Below are positions 19,412-27,734 of a stretch of 64,000 bases of DNA, one piece after another. Origin of the DNA: an uncultured Propionibacteriaceae bacterium (lineage in GTDB: Bacteria; Actinomycetota; Actinomycetes; Propionibacteriales; Propionibacteriaceae); the NCBI GenBank assembly GCA_945911015.1, contig CAMDZW010000013.1, forward strand, positions 1 to 64,000, read 5' to 3'. The notes under the pieces are model-generated. The model searched no databases and had not been told where the DNA came from. It saw only the letters and a program-made list of their open reading frames with translations. Every line of letters starts with the position of its first letter. Position 1 is the first letter of the stretch. Made by a program: the position numbers and the translations under genes.

Positions 19412-20991
19412 TGAGCGGCAACCCGATCCTCAACATCACCATCTTCGGAGTCTTCGTCGTCGTCACCCTCGTGGTGGTGCTGCGGGTCTCCCGAGCCGGC
19501 GTCGGCACGACGGGCTACTACGCTGGCGACCGGTCCTTCACCGGCCGCCAGAACGGGTTGGCGATTGCGGGTGACTATCTCTCGGCAGCGTCCTTCCTCG
19601 GCATCGCCGGCGCGGTCGCTCTGTACGGGTACGACGGCCTGCTCTATTCGATCGGCTTCCTCGTCGCCTGGCTGGTGGCCCTGCTGTTGGTCGCCGAGCC
19701 GATGCGCAACACCGGCAAGTACACGATGGCCGACGTGCTGTCCTTCCGGATGAAGCAGACTCCGGTGCGGCTGGTGGCGGCCATCTCGACCCTGGTCGTC
19801 TCCTTCTTCTACCTGTTGGCTCAGATGGCCGGGGCTGGCGGTCTGGTCGCCCTGCTGCTCGGGGTCGACTCGAAGTTCGGCCAGGGGCTGGTGATCTTCA
19901 TCGTCGGTGTGTTGATGATTGTCTACGTGCTGGTCGGCGGCATGAAAGGCACGACCTGGGTTCAGATCATCAAGGCCACTTTGTTGATCCTCGGTGCTGC
20001 GGTGATGACGGTCTGGGTGTTCGTGCTCAACGGATTCAACTTGTCGGCCCTGCTGGGCAAGGCAGCCGCGACCTCCCCCGAGGGAGATGCCGTACTGCAG
20101 CCGATGCTGCAGTACGGCGCCAGCGACACCACCAAACTGGGCTTCATCTCGCTGGCCATCGCTCTGGTCTTCGGCGCAGCCGGTCTGCCCCATGTGCTGA
20201 TGCGGTTCTACACCGTGCCGACCGCCAAGGAGGCACGACGGTCGGTGACTTGGGCCATCATCTTGATCGGGGCGTTCTACCTGTTCACCTTCGTGCTCGG
20301 CTTCGGCGCGACCTACCTGGTCGGCCCGGAGGAGATCGCCAATGCTCCGGGCGGCGTCAACTCGGCAGCACCCCTGCTCGCCTTCCATCTGGGCGGTACG
20401 GTGCTCCTCGCCCTGGTCTCGGGTGTGGCCTTCGCGACCATTCTGGCCGTGGTCGCGGGTCTGACCATCACGGCGTCGGCGTCGTTCTCGCACGACATCT
20501 ACAACTCGGTGATCCGCAAGGGCACAGCCACCTCCACCCAGGAGGTCCGGGTGGCCCGGATCACCGCGGTCGTGATCGGTGTGATCGCGATCTTCGGGGG
20601 CATCGCGGCCAACGGGCAGAACATCGCCTTCCTGGTGTCGTTGGCCTTCGCCATTGCGGCCAGCGCCAACCTGCCGTCGATCCTGTTCTCGCTCTACTGG
20701 AAGCGGTTCAACACCACCGGCACGTTGTGCAGCATGATCGCCGGACTGGTCTCGGCCATCGTGTTGATCCTCTTCTCCCCGGCGGTCTCCGGGGCCGAGA
20801 GTGCCATGTTCCCCAATGTCGACTTCTCCTGGTTCCCGCTGACCAACCCGGCCATCATCTCGGTCCCGGTCGGCTTCCTCGCGGCGATCCTCGGCGCCCT
20901 GCTGTCCAAGGAGAGCCCGTCGGAGAAGCAGGCCGAGATGGAGGTCCGCTCGATGACGGGCGCTGGCGCGGAGAAGGCCACCGAGCACTGA
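19411..20991 (+). CDS. Cation/acetate (monocarboxylate) symporter, ActP/MctC-like SSS family
   Basis: Polytopic; GYYAGDRSFTGRQNGLAIAGDYLSAASFLGIAGAVALYGYDG. Confidence 0.9.
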   Translation: MSGNPILNITIFGVFVVVTLVVVLRVSRAGVGTTGYYAGDRSFTGRQNGLAIAGDYLSAASFLGIAGAVALYGYDGLLYSIGFLVAWLVALLLVAEPMRNTGKYTMADVLSFRMKQTPVRLVAAISTLVVSFFYLLAQMAGAGGLVALLLGVDSKFGQGLVIFIVGVLMIVYVLVGGMKGTTWVQIIKATLLILGAAVMTVWVFVLNGFNLSALLGKAAATSPEGDAVLQPMLQYGASDTTKLGFISLAIALVFGAAGLPHVLMRFYTVPTAKEARRSVTWAIILIGAFYLFTFVLGFGATYLVGPEEIANAPGGVNSAAPLLAFHLGGTVLLALVSGVAFATILAVVAGLTITASASFSHDIYNSVIRKGTATSTQEVRVARITAVVIGVIAIFGGIAANGQNIAFLVSLAFAIAASANLPSILFSLYWKRFNTTGTLCSMIAGLVSAIVLILFSPAVSGAESAMFPNVDFSWFPLTNPAIISVPVGFLAAILGALLSKESPSEKQAEMEVRSMTGAGAEKATEH

Positions 20992-21019
20992 CCCACCCTC
21001 GAACCACACAGCAACCCGG

Positions 21020-21041
21020 CGGCCCGGCTTCGGCCGGGCCG
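21020..21041 (+). terminator. Strong hairpin downstream of the symporter gene
   Basis: CGGCCCGGC-ttcg-GCCGGGCCG, 9-bp stem. Confidence 0.75.
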
Positions 21042-21158
21042 TCCTGTGCACGATGACTACTTCAGGCCTGTCGTCGCGATGCCTCGGATCAGAAATTTCT
21101 GGGCCCGCATCGACCAAAGTACTCAGGGCAACCGGAGCGGTGAGGACCGCTCGATTGC

Positions 21159-21456
21159 TTGAGCCATGTCTGGCGCCACACCCGCCACGGCGACCGCTAC
21201 GCCACCGTGATCATCGACCTCACACCGGTGCGCGAGAAGACAGGGCCGTCCAGGCTGCTGGACATGGTCGGGGGCCGCTCGAAGGCGGTGGGTCATGCAA
21301 TCCGCCATCGACGCGCTCGCCAGCGGCATCCCAGCTCTGCTCGTCGAACTGCGCCACCTCAGCCGAACCCGGAAGCAACGCGCCGCCGACGTTCTCGCGT
21401 TCTTCGACCACCCCGGTACCTCCAACGGCCACATACACCCTCAAATGCGATGAGCC
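21159..21456 (+). pseudogene. ISL3-family transposase remnant, internally deleted and frame-disrupted
   Basis: SHVWRHTRHGDRYATVIIDLTPVREKTGPSRLLDMVGGRSK (frame of 21159), then in another frame MQSAIDALASGIPALLVELRHLSRTRKQRAADVLAFFDHPGTSNG from about 21296; both match the ISL3 transposase pattern. ACACCCTCAAATGCGATGAGCC (21435-21456) resembles an ISL3 right terminal repeat. Confidence 0.75.
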
Positions 21457-21628
21457 AGTCAACAAGTTCCCAAAGAACACCAAGAAGGTGGGGCAGTCGA
21501 ACCCCGTGATGCCACCACTGCGCGCGTCATCGTCCCCGCACGTGACGCAGTGGTCGTCGAGCTCCACCCGGCCCAGACCGCCGACGTCTGAACTGCTGCC
21601 GGACAGCACAGCCACGGGCGGTCTGGGG

Positions 21629-21731
21629 GAGCCTTCTCCGGCTTGTCGGCGACGGACCGCTTCGGTGGTCAAGAACAGGCTGGCGATCGAAGCTGGGTTC
21701 TGCAGCACCGAGCGGGTGACTTTGGCAGGAT
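21629..21731 (-). pseudogene. groEL 3'-end fragment
   Basis: About 90% nucleotide match by eye (9 mismatches, 1 insertion over ~100 nt) to 30270-30369 of intact groEL; translation [26 protein letters not shown], then frameshifted. Confidence 0.88.
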
Positions 21732-24125
21732 TCACGCAGTGTCCGGGCCGGTCACCCGCAGCTGATAGATCCGCGCCTCCGCAGCACCGTTCGTGGCGGT
21801 GACGACCACACGCAGGGCATCGCCGGCCACCGTGGGGAAGGTCAGCCGACAGTGCCGCAGGTGGTTGCCAGCAGACTGAGCGACCGTGGTCCATCCGTCA
21901 TCGGTGTGCACGTCAACGTGGAAGTCACGCACACACTCGGGCGCAATGTGCAGCCCTGGCCGGGAGTCGGTGGCAGTGTCGAGGTCGGTGTCGAACGAGA
22001 GGTCCACCGCGCCGACCCGATGCGGCCGATCCCACTGCAGTTCGATGGTCGCCGGCAGCTGCGGTGGGGAGATCCACAGGTTTGCACCACGGCCGGGCCA
22101 TGCCCAGTCGTTGGCGACATTCTCCGCCCGGTACGGGGTTGCCGGAGGCGTGAGGCGGACCAGGTGGTTGAGTCGCCGAATCTGCTGCCACACGGTGTAC
22201 GGAGGGATCTCGATCTCCTCGGGAGCAAAGCAGGCCAACTCGGCATTGGCCGGTTCGGGCCCTCCGGGGGCCTCGAGGCGTTGCTGGATCAAAGCCCCGG
22301 TCGGCGGCTGCGCTGACTGCGCCCATTCGACCGATGCGCCCGGTTCGTCGTCGGCCTCCAACCACACCCGTACCGGCCGATCATCCTGAATGCCCGACGG
22401 TTCGATGGGCAGAGGTGCCTCGAACCAACCGTCTGACCCCGCGGGTACGCTGATCAACCCCAGGCGCCGGGGCGTACCGGGCGCCCGGTCCCAAATGGTC
22501 GTCATCGGTTCGACCCACACCCGCACCCGACCTTCCCGATCACCGGACTGACGCAGGCGAACGGCGACCCTGCGCGCTGTGTTGCTTCCCAGAGCCGGGA
22601 TGACCTGCCCGCGGGCAACGTCGAGGCTCTGCCAGTCCGACACCGCCTCAGGGATGGCAAAGTCTGCAGCCGGCGCGACCACCTGCGCACGTCTCGCGAG
22701 ATCGTTTGTGTCCCCGTGAGCCACATTGAGCAGCCGGACATCATTGCGGAGCAGTTCCTGCTGCAACTCACCGATCATGGCCGGGTCGGTCGCCATCGTG
22801 CGCGGGTCAACCCGCGCACGATGGGCCCCAGCCGCGGCAAGCCCCACCGCCTGCCCCAACTGCGCGAGAGTCTGCTGGACCCGGATCGGGCCCAAACCGA
22901 CATGGGTGGCCGACAGGCACCGCCCGACCAGCCACAGATTGTCGGCGTCGGCGGCACAGCAGGCCCGTAGCGGAACAGAGAAAGGTGCCACGCGAGCGAG
23001 ACCACGGTAGTAGCGGTCGATGTTCTCCCGCTCGGCGGGCGCGTCAAGATTCTCGAGGGCACCCTTCGAGTGCAAGTCGATCCACCAGCCGGCGTAACCG
23101 ACCTCGTCGCACCAGCGCTGGTCCTCCACGACATCGGCCTGGCGGATCACCACCTCACCACGCACCCGACGCGACTCACGCTTGCCGGGCACTTGACCGA
23201 TCCATTCCAAGTGATGATGTGACAGCTGGTCGGACTTGTCGGAGGCGTTCTTCAGGAAGTCCCAAAGCCCGAGCACGTGACGATGGAGCTGGCGTCGAAT
23301 GGCTTGATTGTCATCGATCTGATGGAAGGGATCGTTGACCTCGACCCACCAGAAGCCAGCCACGATGTCACCGATCACCTTGGGCAGCGAGCGGTCGAAA
23401 GTCAGGTCGGTCGACCGATAGTCGATGGCCCATGACGGCGCCGTGAACGGCACAGGCCGATCCATCCGACGAGCCTGCATGGTGATGGTGCTGCCCAACG
23501 ACGACTCGTCGGAAACGACCGGTGCGAGTGACTCACCGTACTCGTGGCGAGCCTCCCGTCCGTAGGACCAGCGCATTCCGGCCAACGCGGAAAGGGTGCC
23601 GTCACCGGTCGCATCGACAAATTGTGGCGCGGTGAGCACGACGTCGCGCTCGCTGCCGAGCTGACGCCCTCGGACTTCGGTGAGATGGACCCGTCCGTCA
23701 CTGCCGGGGGCGGTCGACACTCCGTGGACCACCGTGCTGCGATACACCGTCAGCCCGTCGGTCTGCTCGGCAATGTCGTCGAGAACAAGGTCGAGATGGA
23801 CGGTCGTCGGTCGAGCCGGAGTGGGGTTGGACTGCCTGTCGAGCAGGGCGATCCGGTGGATCAGACCCGTCTCGGCAGCCCACGCGTTCGAGGATGCCGC
23901 TCCGCTCACCGGAACGCGAATCTCGCTGGAGCCGGAACCCCCGAGGACGGGACGATCCTGGACCAGGGCGACCCGAAGGCCAGCTCCGGCCGCAGACACC
24001 GCGGTGCAGAAACCCGACATGCCGCCGCCGACCACGACAAGGTCGTACTGATCCGACACCGCTGACGCCTCCACTCCGGCCACACCCCCACTGCTTCCCA
24101 CATCGTGGGATACATTATTCCGCAT
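21732..24125 (-). CDS. FAD-dependent oxidoreductase with C-terminal F5/8-type/galactose-binding-like region
   Basis: ATG at 24125; YDLVVVGGGMSGFCTAVSAAGAGLRVALVQDRPVLGGSGSSEIRV, GDGTLSALAGM; C-terminus RIYQLRVTGPDTA. Confidence 0.82.
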   Translation of the reverse strand: MRNNVSHDVGSSGGVAGVEASAVSDQYDLVVVGGGMSGFCTAVSAAGAGLRVALVQDRPVLGGSGSSEIRVPVSGAASSNAWAAETGLIHRIALLDRQSNPTPARPTTVHLDLVLDDIAEQTDGLTVYRSTVVHGVSTAPGSDGRVHLTEVRGRQLGSERDVVLTAPQFVDATGDGTLSALAGMRWSYGREARHEYGESLAPVVSDESSLGSTITMQARRMDRPVPFTAPSWAIDYRSTDLTFDRSLPKVIGDIVAGFWWVEVNDPFHQIDDNQAIRRQLHRHVLGLWDFLKNASDKSDQLSHHHLEWIGQVPGKRESRRVRGEVVIRQADVVEDQRWCDEVGYAGWWIDLHSKGALENLDAPAERENIDRYYRGLARVAPFSVPLRACCAADADNLWLVGRCLSATHVGLGPIRVQQTLAQLGQAVGLAAAGAHRARVDPRTMATDPAMIGELQQELLRNDVRLLNVAHGDTNDLARRAQVVAPAADFAIPEAVSDWQSLDVARGQVIPALGSNTARRVAVRLRQSGDREGRVRVWVEPMTTIWDRAPGTPRRLGLISVPAGSDGWFEAPLPIEPSGIQDDRPVRVWLEADDEPGASVEWAQSAQPPTGALIQQRLEAPGGPEPANAELACFAPEEIEIPPYTVWQQIRRLNHLVRLTPPATPYRAENVANDWAWPGRGANLWISPPQLPATIELQWDRPHRVGAVDLSFDTDLDTATDSRPGLHIAPECVRDFHVDVHTDDGWTTVAQSAGNHLRHCRLTFPTVAGDALRVVVTATNGAAEARIYQLRVTGPDTA

Positions 24126-24134
24126 TGCAGGAAT
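24117..24134. promoter_or_regulatory. Candidate operator palindrome between divergent FAD-oxidoreductase and iclR genes
   Basis: ATTCC-gcattgca-GGAAT; overlaps the FAD gene start codon. Confidence 0.45.
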
Positions 24135-24150
24135 GTTAGAAGATCGCCCT

Positions 24151-25008
24151 ATGGATGTCCACCCCACGCAGGGCGATCGACCCGAGATCAAGGTCCAGTC
24201 CGTCGGACGCGCCTTCCGGCTCCTCGAACTGGTGGCAGCGGCCGACGGCATCGGTGTCACCACACTGTCGACAGAGACCGGGCTAGCAACCTCCACCGTG
24301 CACAACCTGCTGGTGACGCTGACCCAACTCGGCTACGTCACCAGCGAGTCCGGGCGCTACCGACTCGGGACCGCCATGGCGCTGCTCGCGGCTCGGGTCG
24401 ATCCTGCAGCCTCGATCTCCAGTGTTCTGACGCCCGCCGTCGCTCGTCTCGCGAAGGTCACCGGCCACTCGGCCACCGCCACCGTGCTGGTCGGCCGCCA
24501 TGCCCGGACGCTGGAGCATCGCGACGGGGCCGGCGAAATTGTCGTCCGACCATCTGCCGCGGTGTGGCAGGACCCTTTGGCACTGGCAACCGGGCGACTC
24601 CTGGTCGCGCTTCGACCTCGAACGGAGTGGCCGTCGTTCGTCGCCGCCGACGAACGGCGCAGCGCATCATCGATCACCGCACGGTGGCTCGCTGCGCTCG
24701 AGATGATCGCCGAGCAACGTCTTGCCGTCCGGCTGTCCAGACGGCCCGACGAAGGCGGCGGCCCCATCGTCACCGCAGTGGCCGCGTTTGTCGCGGTCGG
24801 CGGATCCTTCCCGCCGGTCTCGGTTGGAGTCTCGATCCCGTGGCAACTCACCAAGAACGATCTCGACGAGCTGGTCACCAGCTTGTGGAGCGAGGCCGGA
24901 GCGCTCTCGTTGAGTCTTGGAATTGACGATTACGGGACCAGGCCCAGCAGCGACGTCGTTGAGCAGGCGGCTGCGCTCGCTGCCGACCTGGTTCCCACGA
25001 CTCAGTGA
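24151..25008 (+). CDS. IclR family transcriptional regulator
   Basis: VQSVGRAFRLLELVAAADGIGVTTLSTETGLATSTVHNLLVTLTQLGYV wHTH; alternative ATG at 24133. Confidence 0.88.
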   Translation: MDVHPTQGDRPEIKVQSVGRAFRLLELVAAADGIGVTTLSTETGLATSTVHNLLVTLTQLGYVTSESGRYRLGTAMALLAARVDPAASISSVLTPAVARLAKVTGHSATATVLVGRHARTLEHRDGAGEIVVRPSAAVWQDPLALATGRLLVALRPRTEWPSFVAADERRSASSITARWLAALEMIAEQRLAVRLSRRPDEGGGPIVTAVAAFVAVGGSFPPVSVGVSIPWQLTKNDLDELVTSLWSEAGALSLSLGIDDYGTRPSSDVVEQAAALAADLVPTTQ

Positions 25009-26090
25009 ACCCCGGTCGGCGGCGGAGCAATCGTGTGGTCGAGCTCTTCCTCAAGAGCGATGACCTCTTGGATCGGTCCACGGCCCGGATCGGCAATCAA
25101 GTCGATCAGGGTACGGACCGCCCGGCGTCCCATCTCCTGTTGAGGAATTCGAAATCCCGCAATCCGCGGCGATGAGTCGGGATGGTTGATCCAGCCACCC
25201 AGGCTGATGATCGACAGCTCGTCCGGGACGGCGACACCATGCTGGACCGCGGACGCATACAGCTCAGCTGCGTCCCCCGGTGTCTCCAGCACCACCGCAG
25301 TCAACCGACGGGCATGTGTGGCGTCAAGGATGTCGGCCGGACCGACGGTGAGCACCGGTGCGGCAGCACGACCCAGTCCGTGCGCCGCCACCCCGTCGAG
25401 GAACCCGGTACGACGCTCCTCGGCCTGCTCGGTCGGATAGCCCTTCGAGACGAAACCGATCCGTCCATGTCCCAGACCGACGAGCGTGTCGATTGCTTTG
25501 CGGGCGGCCGCGTAGTTGTCCTCGGCCACGTAGGACACACCCGCACCCGGTACGTCCCGTCGACTGACGTGCACGAAAGGAAAGCAGTCGTTGGTGAGTC
25601 GTTGCATCTCTGCCAGGTTGGCGTCGACGTTCTTGCCACGACCGAGGATGATGCCGCCGTCGCCGAGTTGCAGCGCATTGGTCCCGTTGCCGTAGATCGC
25701 CCGGTGGCCGTCGGCGTCCCGGCTGGTCGTGATCAAGGCAAGGCTGTACCCCTGGGCCTCGGCCTCCTCCTCCACGCCGACGAAGAACTGGTGGTGGAAG
25801 TCATCGTGGCTGGCCGGGAAGGTGGCCGAATAGGTGAACACACTGATCAATCGGGTACGACCGCCCGCCAGACTGCGAGCAGTCACGTTAGGGACGTAGC
25901 CGAGCTGGCGCACGGCATCCCAGATGCGCGCGGTGGTCTCTTCGCTGGCACTGACCGTGCTGCGCCTGGAGGTGCCACTGACCACCGCAGACACGAGGGT
26001 CACCGACACGCCGGCCAGCCGGGCCACATCCTGTTGGGTGGGGCGGCGTTTGGGACGGCGGGCGGAGGTCCCCGAGTCTGTCGGTGTCAT
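25002..26090 (-). CDS. LacI family transcriptional regulator
   Basis: PTQQDVARLAGVSVTLVSAVVSGTSRRSTVSASEETTARIWDAVRQLGYVPNVTARSL. Confidence 0.93.
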   Translation of the reverse strand: MTPTDSGTSARRPKRRPTQQDVARLAGVSVTLVSAVVSGTSRRSTVSASEETTARIWDAVRQLGYVPNVTARSLAGGRTRLISVFTYSATFPASHDDFHHQFFVGVEEEAEAQGYSLALITTSRDADGHRAIYGNGTNALQLGDGGIILGRGKNVDANLAEMQRLTNDCFPFVHVSRRDVPGAGVSYVAEDNYAAARKAIDTLVGLGHGRIGFVSKGYPTEQAEERRTGFLDGVAAHGLGRAAAPVLTVGPADILDATHARRLTAVVLETPGDAAELYASAVQHGVAVPDELSIISLGGWINHPDSSPRIAGFRIPQQEMGRRAVRTLIDLIADPGRGPIQEVIALEEELDHTIAPPPTGVH

Positions 26091-26102
26091 GGTCGGATCA
26101 CT

Positions 26103-27734
26103 CTATTCGCCCCCGGACTGCTGCAGAGCTTCGGCATACTCAGCAGCGATCTTGTCGCCGCCCTCCGACCGCCAGGTCGCCACCGCATCGTCCCAGCTGT
26201 CCAGCTCGGCCCGATCAACCATGATGTCCAGGGCAATCGCGTTGATCGTGTTGTTGATCGTCGCCCCCTCCTTCATGTCCGTGGGCGAGAACAGTCCTGC
26301 GGTTGGCCAGGGCACGGCATCCTCCATGGCGGCGAAGGCCATCTCGTACTCGGTTCGGGCCAGGTCGACGTACGCCGGTTGGTAGTGCACTCCGGGTGGG
26401 TTGGCGACGTATTCCGCTGCGCCAAGCTTCTCGTTGGAGACGTCGGGATCAAGGATGGGGTCGGTGCCATCGAGGGTGTAGTTGTGGCCCTCGACGCCAT
26501 AGGCCTTCTGGAGATACTCCCGGGTCCCGAACGGGGCGGAGAGCGCATCCAACACTCGGAGCAACTCATCGACCCGGTCAGCGTCGTCAATCTTCTTGAT
26601 CCCGGTGAAGGAGAGTGCCCCCGAGCCCAGGTGAGCGCGGGCCGTTCCGCCGCCTTCCCACTTCGGCGGGCTGATGGGAATGGTGTGGGTGCCGCTGTCG
26701 TCAAGCAGCGTCCTGGCAACAACCGCCCAGGTCGAGCTGCTGAAGAACATCGGCACCCGGCCACCGACGTACCAGGTCACCATCTGGCCACCGCTGACGG
26801 TCAGCGTGTCGGGTTCGAAGCACCCTGCCCTCCACAGGTCACGGAGAATTCCCAGTGCCTGCTTGTACTGGGGGGTGGCATACGCGCTCGTGAAGTTCCC
26901 GCCCTCGGTGTCCCAGACGTTGGGGCTGCCCACCATGGCGTTCACCCAACCGAGAACCTGGGCGGGGCTGCGCAACGCCCACTGGTTCTTCTTGGGGTTG
27001 GTGAGAGCCTTGCACAGGGCGATGAACTCCTCGCCGTTGGTGGGTTGCGGATCCACTCCGGCAGCCTCCGCCTCCGGCCCACGGATCGCGCCCCAGGTGC
27101 GTACCGGCTGTTGTTGTTTCGGAACTCCGTAGAGACGGCCCGAGAACACTGCATTCTGCCACGCATAGGTGGGGAGATTGGCGAGGTTCGGATACTTCTG
27201 GATCGCGTCACCAGCGAGCACCTCGGTGAGATCGGTGAATCGTGAAGCGAGCAGACCGGGCAGGTCAGTCACATTGGTGAAGATCTGCGCCAGGTCGGGG
27301 ATGTCGTCGCTGGCGACAACGGTGGCGAACTTGGCGTTGTAGTCGGCGATGGGAACCCCGACGAAGCCCAGATCTGTCCCCAGCATGGTGTTGAGACCCT
27401 GCCAGTACGGGTTGGATTCGACCGGCTTCGGAGACGATGGCACCAGGCACAGGGCGGTGACACTGCCACCGTCGAGTGGCGGCTCACTCAACGCCTGTGG
27501 CGGGTCGGCGGGATAGTGCTCGAAGAACGGCTGAGCACCTTGCTCGTTGGTCGGACCGTCAGGCTCGACGCCAAGGTACGGAATGTAGTCCGGGAGCGCA
27601 CTGGCCCCGCCAGCGGTGGGCTCCACCTGGCCACCAGGGCTGGGACCTGTCGTGCAGCCGGCCACGCCGGTGCCAACGGCCACAGCCCCCAGAGCTGCGG
27701 TGCCAGCCAGCACGGATCGTCGGGTGATGGTCAT
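26103..27734 (-). CDS. Extracellular solute-binding lipoprotein (sugar ABC transporter)
   Basis: RRSVLAGTAALGAVAVGTGVAGC Tat/lipobox; 543 aa SBP pattern (FSGRLYGVPKQQQPVRTWGAI). No permease gene adjacent. Confidence 0.85.
   Translation of the reverse strand: MTITRRSVLAGTAALGAVAVGTGVAGCTTGPSPGGQVEPTAGGASALPDYIPYLGVEPDGPTNEQGAQPFFEHYPADPPQALSEPPLDGGSVTALCLVPSSPKPVESNPYWQGLNTMLGTDLGFVGVPIADYNAKFATVVASDDIPDLAQIFTNVTDLPGLLASRFTDLTEVLAGDAIQKYPNLANLPTYAWQNAVFSGRLYGVPKQQQPVRTWGAIRGPEAEAAGVDPQPTNGEEFIALCKALTNPKKNQWALRSPAQVLGWVNAMVGSPNVWDTEGGNFTSAYATPQYKQALGILRDLWRAGCFEPDTLTVSGGQMVTWYVGGRVPMFFSSSTWAVVARTLLDDSGTHTIPISPPKWEGGGTARAHLGSGALSFTGIKKIDDADRVDELLRVLDALSAPFGTREYLQKAYGVEGHNYTLDGTDPILDPDVSNEKLGAAEYVANPPGVHYQPAYVDLARTEYEMAFAAMEDAVPWPTAGLFSPTDMKEGATINNTINAIALDIMVDRAELDSWDDAVATWRSEGGDKIAAEYAEALQQSGGE

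Noticed and set aside
19216-21117. 633-aa minus-strand ORF rich in His/Gln/Asp
   Set aside because: Antisense to the ActP-like symporter gene; typical shadow ORF.
21050-21158. Search for the left terminal repeat of the ISL3 relic
   Set aside because: No sequence complementary to ACACCCTCAAATGCGATGAGCC was found by eye; the left end is probably deleted.
21480-21590. Possible HypC-like shred (DHCVTCGDD) on the minus strand
   Set aside because: Only a few residues, no proper start or downstream similarity; kept only as unassigned DNA.
25182-27245. 687-aa plus-strand ORF
   Set aside because: Antisense to the LacI and SBP genes; composition is an antisense artefact of high-GC codon bias with no recognisable domain.
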